NCBI GenBank assembly: GCA_031277925.1
Contig: JAITLJ010000200.1
Coordinates: forward strand, 1 to 36,410
Direction: 5' to 3'
Origin: Prevotellaceae bacterium
GTDB taxonomy: Bacteria > Bacteroidota > Bacteroidia > Bacteroidales > UBA932
Length of the DNA: 36,410 nt
Part shown: positions 20,501 through 29,947 of the stretch, one piece after another
How positions within the stretch are numbered: the stretch's first letter is position 1
Layout: each line of letters starts with the position of its first letter
Made by a program: the position numbers and the translations under genes
The notes under the pieces: model-generated
Told to the model about the DNA's origin: nothing
Databases searched by the model: none
Seen by the model: the letters and a program-made list of their open reading frames with translations, nothing else

Positions 20501-20907
20501 AAGCTGGATATTCGGATGTGCGTTCTATGCCTAAAGAATTTAAAAACCGCTGGATATTGCCGGGAGACGAAGCATATACCAACATTCCCGTCATTCCAAG
20601 TTATCGCCAATATTATGATATAAGTTATTTAAATTATGCTTATAATGCCTATAATTATTCGGATGCCCGAATAGCAGATGGCGGTTTTATACGGCTCAAA
20701 GAAATATCTCTGTCATACGATTTTCCGTCGAACTGGATTTCGCCACTGGGATTTAAAACTCTTAGCGCAAAAATTCAGGCTACAAACCTGTTTTTGCTCT
20801 ATGCCGATTCAAAATTAAACGGACAGGACCCTGAATATTTCCGCTCGGGTGGAGTTTCTTTACCTGTACCAAAACAAATTACAATGACATTAAAATTAGG
20901 TTTATAA
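17590..20907 (+). CDS. SusC/RagA family TonB-linked outer membrane protein (locus 2)
   Basis: Signal peptide ending AYSQ; [24 protein letters not shown]; plug [58 protein letters not shown]; C-terminal [12 protein letters not shown]. Confidence 0.95.
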   Translation: [1105 protein letters not shown]

Positions 20908-20919
20908 AATAATATGAAT

Positions 20920-22473
20920 ATGAAAAAATATCTTATATCAATAACGTCTGTTATATTAATGATGTTAAACATTTCGTGCAACGAATATCTCGACGAAGTA
21001 CCCGATAACAGACTTGAAATAGACAACGATGAAAAAATTACCAGACTTTTGGGAAGCGGATACGCCGACCATTTGTTTGTATTCACTACCGAAATGATGG
21101 CTGACAATGTTGACAACATAGGCGACAGACTGACATCATATTCTCGTCTTCAGGATGAAATGTACGCATGGTCGGATATTCAGGAAATAGGTAACGAATC
21201 GCCAAAACTCGTATGGCAAACCTATTATCATGCTATAGCAACAGCCAATCAGGCGCTTGATGCTATAGAAAAAGCGGGAAATCCTTCACGCTTGAACCCG
21301 CAGCGAGGCGAAGCTCTTATGATTAGAGCATTCCACCATTTTTATCTCGTAAATGTATTTGCAAAACACTATTCTACAGCCAGCGGCGACACCGACCTCG
21401 GTATTGTGTATATGGAAAAATCGGAAACAACGGTAAGCCCTCAATACAACCGCGAACCTGTTGCTGAAATTTATAGAAAAATTGAACGCGATATTGAAGC
21501 AGCGCTTCCTTTGATTGATGACAATATTTACGAAATACCTAAATATCATTTCAACCGCAAAGCTGCTTATGCCTTTGCGGCACGCTTTTATCTGTTCTAC
21601 AGAAAATACGATAAGGTTATAACCTGCGCTAATGAAGTGCTTGGTGAAAATCCTGCCAGAGTACTGCGCGATCTTACCCGCATTTCAAGCCTTGTGCAGG
21701 AGTACGGACCTATTGCCGAAGATTATGTAAAACCCGAACAGAATGCAAATTTACTGCTGATTGCAGGATATTCTCAATTAGGTCGGATATTCGGAAATTA
21801 TTCAACAGGAAAAAAGTACATGCATTCCCGATATTTGGCTGGTACAGAAACAACTCAATGTAACGGACCTTGGGGTATTTATGTCAGTGGAATGTTTCGT
21901 CTTCCATCTTTTTCATATTCGGCAGGATACATAGCAGTGCCTAAAATACCAAACCTGTTTGAATATACCGACCCTGTAGCAGGAATAGGATATCGCAGAA
22001 CTGTTTTTCCTGCTCTGCATGCCGACGAAACATTACTCTGCAGAGCCGAAGCATATATTATGCAGGAAAACTATGATGCAGCTACGGAAGATTTGGCTTT
22101 ATGGATGTCGCAACATACAATTTCAACGGTAACTCTTTCGCGAGACATTATAAACAACTTTTATTCTACTCAACAGTATTACAACCCAGATGATCCTACG
22201 CCGAAAAAAAAGTTGAACCCCGAAGTTCCCATTGTTTCCGAAGAACAGGAAAACTTTTTACAATGTCTGGTGCAATTCCGCCGTATCGAAACAATATTCG
22301 AAGGCTTGCGCTGGTTTGATATTAAACGCTTCGGCATTGTAATATATCGCCGTTACGTTGATGTAAACAACTCGGTTACTGTTACCGATGAACTGAAATT
22401 AGACGACCCGCGCAGGGCGATTCAACTGCCGGCATCTGTTATAAGCGCAGGGCTTGAACCTAATCCAAGATAA
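20920..22473 (+). CDS. SusD/RagB family nutrient-binding lipoprotein (locus 2)
   Basis: Lipobox MMLNISCNEYLDEVPDNR; EALMIRAFHHFYLVNVFAKHY (SusD TPR-like); ETIFEGLRWFDIKRFG C-terminal motif. Start at 20914 or 20920. Confidence 0.92.
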   Translation: MKKYLISITSVILMMLNISCNEYLDEVPDNRLEIDNDEKITRLLGSGYADHLFVFTTEMMADNVDNIGDRLTSYSRLQDEMYAWSDIQEIGNESPKLVWQTYYHAIATANQALDAIEKAGNPSRLNPQRGEALMIRAFHHFYLVNVFAKHYSTASGDTDLGIVYMEKSETTVSPQYNREPVAEIYRKIERDIEAALPLIDDNIYEIPKYHFNRKAAYAFAARFYLFYRKYDKVITCANEVLGENPARVLRDLTRISSLVQEYGPIAEDYVKPEQNANLLLIAGYSQLGRIFGNYSTGKKYMHSRYLAGTETTQCNGPWGIYVSGMFRLPSFSYSAGYIAVPKIPNLFEYTDPVAGIGYRRTVFPALHADETLLCRAEAYIMQENYDAATEDLALWMSQHTISTVTLSRDIINNFYSTQQYYNPDDPTPKKKLNPEVPIVSEEQENFLQCLVQFRRIETIFEGLRWFDIKRFGIVIYRRYVDVNNSVTVTDELKLDDPRRAIQLPASVISAGLEPNPR

Positions 22474-22514
22474 TAAGATTATTAAACATTTAAAATTAAT
22501 AAAATATATAAATT

Positions 22515-23399
22515 ATGGAAAAAATAAAAATATTTTTAGTAACAATAATAATAGCAACTGTCGCATGGTCGTGTTCTGAAGAAAAATTGAACAGCGAAAG
22601 CATATTCAAAGACCCTGATCCTGCTTTGCAAACCGAATTCGACAAATGGCTTTTGGAAAATTATACCTATCCGTACAATATCAGTTTCAAATACAAAATG
22701 GAAGATATCGAAACCAATATGACTTACGATGTGGTACCGGCTACAACTAAAAACTCCATAGCAATAGCAAAAATAGTAAAACATTTGTGGCTTGAAGTAT
22801 ATGACGACGTAGCAGGCGTTGACTTTACCAAAACCTACATTCCCCGAGTTATTCATCTTGTAGGCTCGGGCGCTTACAATACCAACAATACCTTTTTGTT
22901 AGGAACTGCCGAAGGTGGTCTTAAAGTTACGCTTTTTCGAATAAATGATATAGATATAAACAATATAAATGCAGATTTGCTTTCAGAATGGTATCTGCAA
23001 ACAATGCATCATGAATTTGCCCATATATTGCATCAAACAAAAAACTATCCTGTAGAATTTAAATCGATTTCAAATAATAACTATATAGGCGACGACTGGT
23101 CTGCAAACAGCGAAACCTTAGCAATTGCCAATCAATTAGGTTTTGTAAGTCGTTATGCGCGCTCGGAAGCTAACGAAGATTTTGTTGAAATGATAGCAAT
23201 ATACGTAACAAAGGGACAGGCAAAATGGAATGCTATTCTTGCACAGGCAGGAACCTCAGGAGCCGCCATCATAAACCAAAAGCTGGAAATTATAAAAGCG
23301 TACCTGCGAAATTCATGGAATATAGAACTGGATGAACTTCGCCGTGTGTTTGATTTTAGAGCATTAACGCTCAATCTATTGGATTTCTCTAATCTTTAA
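22515..23399 (+). CDS. Substrate-import-associated zinc metallohydrolase lipoprotein (HExxH, SusCD-linked)
   Basis: Lipoprotein signal ATVAWSCSEE; catalytic-type motif MHHEFAHILHQ; directly downstream of SusD. Confidence 0.85.
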   Translation: MEKIKIFLVTIIIATVAWSCSEEKLNSESIFKDPDPALQTEFDKWLLENYTYPYNISFKYKMEDIETNMTYDVVPATTKNSIAIAKIVKHLWLEVYDDVAGVDFTKTYIPRVIHLVGSGAYNTNNTFLLGTAEGGLKVTLFRINDIDINNINADLLSEWYLQTMHHEFAHILHQTKNYPVEFKSISNNNYIGDDWSANSETLAIANQLGFVSRYARSEANEDFVEMIAIYVTKGQAKWNAILAQAGTSGAAIINQKLEIIKAYLRNSWNIELDELRRVFDFRALTLNLLDFSNL

Positions 23400-23411
23400 A
23401 AATATCAAGTT

Positions 23412-24764
23412 ATGAAATTAATAAAAAATATAATTTATTTATCTGTCGCCTCGTTATTTCTATTACAATCGTGCGTAAAAGACGAAGAAAACATATTTGA
23501 TGACAGCGCCGCCATTCGAGGACAAAAGGCAGTTTCAGAATACATGCAATTGCTTGTAAGCGCTGAAAACGGCTGGTATGTTGACTATTATCCCGAACTC
23601 AATCACAAAGTAGGCGGATATGCAATGTATCTGAAATTTAGCGCCAATGGAATGGTAGATGTAAGTTGCGAAATTGCAACAAATCTGCCTCCATACCAGA
23701 TGGAAACTTCACAGTTTGAAGTATTTATGGAACAGGGACCTATACTTTCGTTTAGCACTTACAATAAAGTAATGCACTATTTCAGCGAACCTTATTCTAC
23801 CGACGTAAACGGACGCGAAGGCGATTATGAATTTATAATTATGAACGCCAAAACAGACGAAATTTTGATAAAAGGCAAAAAAGGCGGAAACAAAATGACC
23901 CTTCGCCGCAATACTGACAATCTTAATCCAGATACACATCTTGCCGAAATTGCAAATTTGGCTGATTTAATGTCAGGATATTCAATGTTTGAATTGATTG
24001 TTGAAAACCTTTCGGTTGGAATTGCTGCTGTAACAGACAGAACTTTCGACATGGAATATTCAGGCGATATTGCAAATGAAAAAATAAGCTATGCATTTAC
24101 CATCGATGGTATAAGACTTTATGAACCTTACACCATAAACGGAGTTACCATGGCAAACTTTGTATGGGACAATACAACAGAACGGTACGTTTGTTCTGAT
24201 CCGGGCGTTAACGCTTATCTTAAAATGTACTTTCCGGCAGATTTTCAAATAAAATATGAAGATTTTTTAGGTAAATGGAAATTGGATTATCAGGCAAGAA
24301 CAAGCGCCGGATGGTCGACAACTACTATGGATACTGTTGAAATTATAGAAGTAAAACGAAATGCATCATTTATGCTGACCAGCGACAAACTGTTTAATTT
24401 TGCAGGTATAACATTAACTTTTGACCCGCGTAAAGGTATTGTATCTATTTACTGCATCAACACCGATGTACATTCAAGCGGACATTTTGTACGTCAGTGT
24501 CCTTATGATACGCAGGCAGGATATATATATACTTCGGTATATAATCCGCCAAGCTATCTTGGTGGATTAGTCGGTGTTTGGAATAACGATGAAAACAGCG
24601 AACGTAAAATTACATTTGAAGACAACAAGGTTTGGAGTACTTACAAAGCCAATGGAATACTTTTCAGATTATATGATTTAAGTAATGTAAGCCAGGGCAA
24701 TTATACAGGCAATACAGATGGAAAATATGCTTTTAGAAATTTACTTTTAACAAAAATTGATTAA
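23412..24764 (+). CDS. DUF4302-like lipoprotein
   Basis: Lipobox LLQSCVKDEENIFDDSAAIR; EYMQLLVSAENGWYVDYYPE N-terminus; position after the HExxH lipoprotein gene is typical of this family. Confidence 0.7.
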   Translation: MKLIKNIIYLSVASLFLLQSCVKDEENIFDDSAAIRGQKAVSEYMQLLVSAENGWYVDYYPELNHKVGGYAMYLKFSANGMVDVSCEIATNLPPYQMETSQFEVFMEQGPILSFSTYNKVMHYFSEPYSTDVNGREGDYEFIIMNAKTDEILIKGKKGGNKMTLRRNTDNLNPDTHLAEIANLADLMSGYSMFELIVENLSVGIAAVTDRTFDMEYSGDIANEKISYAFTIDGIRLYEPYTINGVTMANFVWDNTTERYVCSDPGVNAYLKMYFPADFQIKYEDFLGKWKLDYQARTSAGWSTTTMDTVEIIEVKRNASFMLTSDKLFNFAGITLTFDPRKGIVSIYCINTDVHSSGHFVRQCPYDTQAGYIYTSVYNPPSYLGGLVGVWNNDENSERKITFEDNKVWSTYKANGILFRLYDLSNVSQGNYTGNTDGKYAFRNLLLTKID

Positions 24765-24774
24765 AAATTAAAAT

Positions 24775-25872
24775 ATGAAAAAGATTTATATAATACAGAC
24801 ATTGCTGCTGTCAATATTTTTGGCAGGATGCAATTCTACAGAATACTATGAGTTTGAAAATACTCAGGTAAAAATTGAAAGCGCCGAGATTCATTTTACG
24901 GCAACAGGCGGTACAGGAGAAATTATTGTGGCTGAATCGGGAAATTTTACTGCCACATCCGACCAAAACTGGTGCAGCCTTTCGATAAACGGCAAAGTTA
25001 TCACGATAACCGCAACTCCCAATATGTCCATATCGGGGCGCAGCGCACGGATAACTGTTAAATCGGGAAACAAAGTAAATTATGTTTCGGTAACGCAAAC
25101 TTCCGTAACTTTCAATATAGATGCTACTAATATCAGTATTGATGGCAAAAGAGGCGAAGCGCATATTACATACCAGACAGAAGCATCTGTGGCTATTGAT
25201 ACTGTTACAAATTCGTGGTTAACCGTTTCGATAGATGGAAATGAAATAGTGTTGCAGGCAGCAGCCAATCCTGATTTGGAAAATACGCGATCTGCAACCG
25301 TTACATTGGTAATACGGAATGAAAATACAAATTTATTTAAATATAATTTAAATGTTACGCAGGAAAAAAATTATCTTAACTACGAAGATTATCTCGGAAC
25401 ATATACCATGGATTATTCCATAGCGTATGCAAATCCAACTCCTACCCGTTCGCTTACTGTAACATTATCAGTGAAATCAGAAACGGATAAAACATACTAT
25501 CTTGAAGGCATATTGACTGATGCATTGGCTCAATATGGGAATATAACTGCTAAATATAATGCAGATGGAACACTTTCTATTTTAGGTCAAATAATGTTTC
25601 CTTATCCTAACAATACCGCCTATGATACTTGGCTTTTGCCATATTCCGAAGACGCTTATGTTAGCAGGAGTACAACGTATGGTATGATTTCTGCCGATAC
25701 TGATCTTTCAAACGGAGGGCTTAAATTCAAAATGGTTGACAATGGAGTATGGGGAACTCGCAAAACCGCAGGATTTTTGCTTAGAGTTTATAATGGTTCT
25801 ACCAGCATAGGGAACCTAGCCGGTCAAGATGGACAACCATACTATTTTTATCCATCATTTGAAAAGCAATAA
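24775..25872 (+). CDS. BACON-domain lipoprotein
   Basis: Lipobox IFLAGCNSTEYY; Ig-like repeats IHFTATGGTGEIIVAESGNFTATSDQNWCSLSINGKVITITATPN...RSARITVKSGNKVNYVSVTQ and a second copy. Confidence 0.75.
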   Translation: MKKIYIIQTLLLSIFLAGCNSTEYYEFENTQVKIESAEIHFTATGGTGEIIVAESGNFTATSDQNWCSLSINGKVITITATPNMSISGRSARITVKSGNKVNYVSVTQTSVTFNIDATNISIDGKRGEAHITYQTEASVAIDTVTNSWLTVSIDGNEIVLQAAANPDLENTRSATVTLVIRNENTNLFKYNLNVTQEKNYLNYEDYLGTYTMDYSIAYANPTPTRSLTVTLSVKSETDKTYYLEGILTDALAQYGNITAKYNADGTLSILGQIMFPYPNNTAYDTWLLPYSEDAYVSRSTTYGMISADTDLSNGGLKFKMVDNGVWGTRKTAGFLLRVYNGSTSIGNLAGQDGQPYYFYPSFEKQ

Positions 25873-25899
25873 ATAAAATATCAGATTGTTAATTATTAG

Positions 25900-25938
25900 A
25901 AAGCGAGGGTATCCATAAAAAGGATGCCCTTGTTTTTT
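25900..25938 (+). terminator. Rho-independent terminator after locus 2
   Basis: GAGGGTATCC-ataaaaa-GGATGCCCTTG followed by TTTTTTATT. Confidence 0.75.
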
Positions 25939-26124
25939 ATTCAAAGCCGCCGTCGGGCGTAGCGTTTTTTTTCTTAAAAATAACAGTTTTTTATAAAAAA
26001 CCGCAAAGCCTTCTTTCGATGCGGCAAGCAATAGCATTTAAAAACAACAGCAGGCAGATACTAATTCTGCCCGCCATTTTCATTATTAATCAGTTACAAA
26101 AACGCCATCAAACTGTAATTTATA

Positions 26125-26362
26125 TAGTCGCTCCTTAATAAATATTGAAACTGTTAATTATTAATATTTACAGACATAAATTATCGAATAAAAATACCGA
26201 GTTTTATATAGATGCAGACAGAAATTCGGCAAAATACGAACAATTGTTTTTTTCTATAAATATGTGTCCCGTTAGGGACAGTTTTTTCGTCATTGCATTA
26301 AATTATCTGACAGAAAATTTTAATGTCTTATTATTATCTTTTTTATTCGTAAAAAGCAACGA
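26125..26362 (-). mobile_element. Copy of the TAGTCGCTCCTTA-bounded MITE-like element carrying a GTCCCGTTAGGGAC module
   Basis: TAGTCGCTCCTTA at 26125-26137, degenerate right end near 26350-26362; internal ATCGAATAAAAATACCGAGTTTTATATAGATGCAGAC...ATTCGGCAAAATA shared with other copies. Confidence 0.6.
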
Positions 26363-26391
26363 AATAGCCTTTCGAACAACGATTTAAATCA

Positions 26392-27201
26392 TTACCATGT
26401 TATAATTTTATCAACTATTTCCCTCTGTTCGTTTATCGTTCGTCGCAAATAAATTCTTGTTGTTTCAATGCATTTGTGTCCCATTAAATCGGCTAAGAGC
26501 GCAATATCATTGCACTTTTTCAGAAAATTTTTAGCAAATCGATGACGAAAGGAATGAGGATAAATTACTTTGGGATTTAATCCATATTTTCGTGCAAAAA
26601 TTTTCAGATATCGCGAAATTGTTCTTGCACAAAGTCGTCCGCCATATTGGGTTTGAAAAATATAACCTAACGAAATCTTTTCTTTATTCAACCATACCAT
26701 TGCTTGCAGGCGTAAATTTTTTGGGATATATAATCGCCTGATATTTCCGCCTTTGGTATATATATCCAAATGTCCCGCTTCTACATGTTCGACTTTTATC
26801 TGTATCAGTTCGCTGATTCGGGCTCCTGTTGCCGTCAAAAACCAAACAATAAAATACCATTTAATAAGTTTGTCATGTTTGAGTTGATTTTTAAAAAATT
26901 TATAGTCGGCTTCGCTAATCACATTCTCAAGGAAGTTTTTTTGCTGTATTCTTACAAATTTTATTTTTAAACGATCTTTTTCTTGAAATTCAAGAAATTT
27001 GTTTAAGGCCTGTAACCGTGCATTTACGGTTTCGGGTTTGAAATTTTCAATCAGCCATACTTTATAGGCTAAAAGATTCTCTTTATTAACATTTTCGTAA
27101 AGAAGAAAATAAGTGTTAACAGCGCTAGTATAAGCTGTAATTGTGTTTTTTGCAAGTTCATTTTTTTCAAGAAATTTTTGAAATTTTGTTATCATATTCA
27201 T
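26392..27201 (-). CDS. Tyrosine recombinase / phage-integrase family protein
   Basis: SAM-like N-terminal core-binding region (FLEKNELAKNTITAYTSAVNTY); catalytic ATGARISELIQIK, HSFRHRFAKNFLKK, LMGHKCIETTRIYLR. Confidence 0.93.
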   Translation of the reverse strand: MNMITKFQKFLEKNELAKNTITAYTSAVNTYFLLYENVNKENLLAYKVWLIENFKPETVNARLQALNKFLEFQEKDRLKIKFVRIQQKNFLENVISEADYKFFKNQLKHDKLIKWYFIVWFLTATGARISELIQIKVEHVEAGHLDIYTKGGNIRRLYIPKNLRLQAMVWLNKEKISLGYIFQTQYGGRLCARTISRYLKIFARKYGLNPKVIYPHSFRHRFAKNFLKKCNDIALLADLMGHKCIETTRIYLRRTINEQREIVDKIITW

Positions 27202-27474
27202 TAAAATTAAAAATTTAAGACAGCAACATACAATAATAAATTGAAAAAATTAAGATTTTTTTTGATTTTTATAAAATTTGTTCAGTTCTGATTAACACTT
27301 AACCAATCAACAATTAATTAGTAATTTGCCTCTTACGACTGTAATTTATTATAAAATCAGCCGATAATTATTTTTATATGAAATATAAGCCGGTTGTTAA
27401 AAAATATCAATTATACATAACAATTAATAATCTTTTGCTATATTTGTTGAATTTTAATTAAAAAGCAATCACTA

Positions 27475-28587
27475 ATGAAAGTAACAGCATTCACAAATTA
27501 TCACATACAACTCGGCGCAAAAATGGCTGAGTTCGCAGGCTATAACATGCCTGTCGAATATTCGGGAATTAACCGCGAACATCTGACAGTACGCGAAAAA
27601 TTAGGCGTTTTTGACGTAAGCCACATGGGCGAAATTTGGGTAAAAGGAGCAAATGCTCTCAATTTTATTCAATACCTTACATCAAATGATGCATCGATTT
27701 TATATCCCGGCAAAATTCAATATTCCTGTTTTCCTAACGGAAAGGGCGGAATTGTTGATGATTTGCTCGTATATTGCATCAACAACGAAACCTATCTGCT
27801 GGTAGTAAATGCAGCGAATATCGAAAAAGACTGGAAGTTTCTTTGTTCACATGCCGCTAAGTTCAATATTACTCCTGGAAAAGAATTATATAATGCTTCG
27901 GACGAAATATGTCAACTTGCCATACAAGGACCTTTAGCGCTAAAAGCCATGCAAAAACTGACTTCCGAAAACATTATTGACATGGAATATTACACATTCC
28001 GCAAAATTGATTTTGCAGGAATACACAATTTGATTTTTTCAATAACCGGCTACACCGGCGCAGGCGGATGCGAAATTTATTGCGCCAACGAAGATGCACA
28101 CAAACTCTGGAAAGCCGTATTTGACGCAGGTGCCGAATTTGGAATCGAACCTGCCGGACTTGGCGCCCGCGACACCTTGCGCCTCGAAATGGGATTTTGC
28201 CTTTATGGACACGAACTCGACGACACAACATCGCCAATTGAAGCCGGATTGGGCTGGATTACAAAATTTACAGATACAAAAGATTTTATCGACAAAGATC
28301 TTTTATTGAAACAGAAAGCCGGAAACATATCGCGAAAACTCGCCGGATTTGTAATGAACGACCGCGGAATACCGCGCCAACATTACGAAGTTTGCGATGC
28401 GCAGGGAAATAAAATTGGTTCGGTATGTTCGGGAACAATGTCGCCATGTTTGAAAACAGGAATAGGAACAGCATACCTGAAACCCGAATTTGCAAAAAAT
28501 GACACGGAAATTTATATAAAAATACGCGAAAAACTTTTGAAAGCAAAAATATCAAAATTTCCATTTATTAAAAACAAAATTAATTAA
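27475..28587 (+). CDS. gcvT: Glycine cleavage system aminomethyltransferase T
   Basis: [77 protein letters not shown]. Confidence 0.95.
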   Translation: MKVTAFTNYHIQLGAKMAEFAGYNMPVEYSGINREHLTVREKLGVFDVSHMGEIWVKGANALNFIQYLTSNDASILYPGKIQYSCFPNGKGGIVDDLLVYCINNETYLLVVNAANIEKDWKFLCSHAAKFNITPGKELYNASDEICQLAIQGPLALKAMQKLTSENIIDMEYYTFRKIDFAGIHNLIFSITGYTGAGGCEIYCANEDAHKLWKAVFDAGAEFGIEPAGLGARDTLRLEMGFCLYGHELDDTTSPIEAGLGWITKFTDTKDFIDKDLLLKQKAGNISRKLAGFVMNDRGIPRQHYEVCDAQGNKIGSVCSGTMSPCLKTGIGTAYLKPEFAKNDTEIYIKIREKLLKAKISKFPFIKNKIN

Positions 28588-28607
28588 CCTTATAATTGTT
28601 GTAAAAT

Positions 28608-29468
28608 ATGAAAAAAATTATTGTAATGATTGCACTTGGATTAATATCTGCAGGTTATGCAACTTCTCAAACATCCGTTTGGAAAATAACCAGGGGAAAT
28701 AAAGAAATCTATTTGGGCGGCAGCGTACATTTGCTTCGTCCTGCCGACTTTCCTCTTCCCAAAGAATTTGATGTGGCTTTTGCAAAAGCAAGCACACTGG
28801 TGTTAGAAGCAGATTTGAAAACCCCCGAATTTTTAAGTAAAATTCAATCGGAGAGCATGTTACCCGAAGGACAAACGCTGAAATCGGTTTTAACCCCAAA
28901 ACAGTATCAGGCAATTTACGATGCAACGGTCGATGCAGGACTACCTTTTGCATTAATAGAAAAAATGAAACCGGGAATGGCTATTATGACATTGACTTCA
29001 AAAAAAATTAATAAACTGGATTTAACAGCAGCCGGCGTTGATATGTATTATTACGATATGGCTGCACATAAAAACAAACAAGTTGAATTTCTGGAAGATA
29101 TGGATTTCCAAATAGACCTGATTTATAATTTGCCCTTCGGCGTCGATGAATTTTTGGCATATTCGCTCAACGATTTGGATAAAATGGAATACGAAGAAGA
29201 ATTTTCAAAACTGATTAACGACTGGCGACAGGGAAAAGCAACCGCAGAAACAGAACTGAAAGAAATGAAACAAAAATATCCAAAAATTTACAAGGCAATG
29301 TTTACAGATAGAAATTATAAATGGTTGCCAAAAATAAAAAAATACATCGAAGACGATAATACGGCATTTATAATTGTCGGTTCGGCGCATCTCTGGGGCG
29401 ACGACGGCTTGCTCAAGTTACTGAAAAAAGCAGGTTACAAAATAGGACGGATAAGAGTAAAAAATTGA
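28608..29468 (+). CDS. TraB/GumN family protein
   Basis: SVWKITRGNKEIYLGGSVHLLRPADFPLP and C-terminal TAFIIVGSAHLWGDDGLLKLLKKAGYKI. Confidence 0.88.
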   Translation: MKKIIVMIALGLISAGYATSQTSVWKITRGNKEIYLGGSVHLLRPADFPLPKEFDVAFAKASTLVLEADLKTPEFLSKIQSESMLPEGQTLKSVLTPKQYQAIYDATVDAGLPFALIEKMKPGMAIMTLTSKKINKLDLTAAGVDMYYYDMAAHKNKQVEFLEDMDFQIDLIYNLPFGVDEFLAYSLNDLDKMEYEEEFSKLINDWRQGKATAETELKEMKQKYPKIYKAMFTDRNYKWLPKIKKYIEDDNTAFIIVGSAHLWGDDGLLKLLKKAGYKIGRIRVKN

Positions 29469-29788
29469 AAAAAATGCCTGTTTATTATCTTTTTATTTTC
29501 AATATCCTGCAAAAACATAAATTCGCTTATAATATAATTTTGGCACAAATATCAAGTTTATAAGGAATTATTTAACAAAGTAAAATTTATAATTATTATC
29601 AATAAAACATGCGAATTTTGTAATGCCATATTAGAGTTTGAGCATTTTGAAATTTAAATATTAACTATTAATTATTTTTCATTGCTGTTTATATTTAAAA
29701 TAATTTTATAATTTTGTAACGTTTTTTACAATAAGGCAAATTACAGACATAATACAATTATATAAAAGTGACAAAAGCCTGTGTAAAA

Positions 29789-29866
29789 ATGAAGTCAGAT
29801 ATTTTATTCATGGCAGTTGTTGCGGTTGTAGCATTATATTTTTGTAAAAAAATATTAAATAAATGA
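29789..29866 (+). CDS. Possible 25-aa single-TM small protein
   Basis: MKSDILFMAVVAVVALYFCKKILNK*; hydrophobic core with a charged tail; intergenic, not in the ORF track. Confidence 0.25.
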   Translation: MKSDILFMAVVAVVALYFCKKILNK

Positions 29867-29947
29867 TAAAAATAGAAAATGCACCAACCTGTAATAATAA
29901 TTTTTCATAAGTAAATTAAATTATAAATATTATATAAAATTAAAATT

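Noticed and set aside
27439-27446. TATATTTG as a gcvT promoter -7 box
   Set aside because: No TTTG/TTG at the required 19-21 nt upstream; left uncalled.
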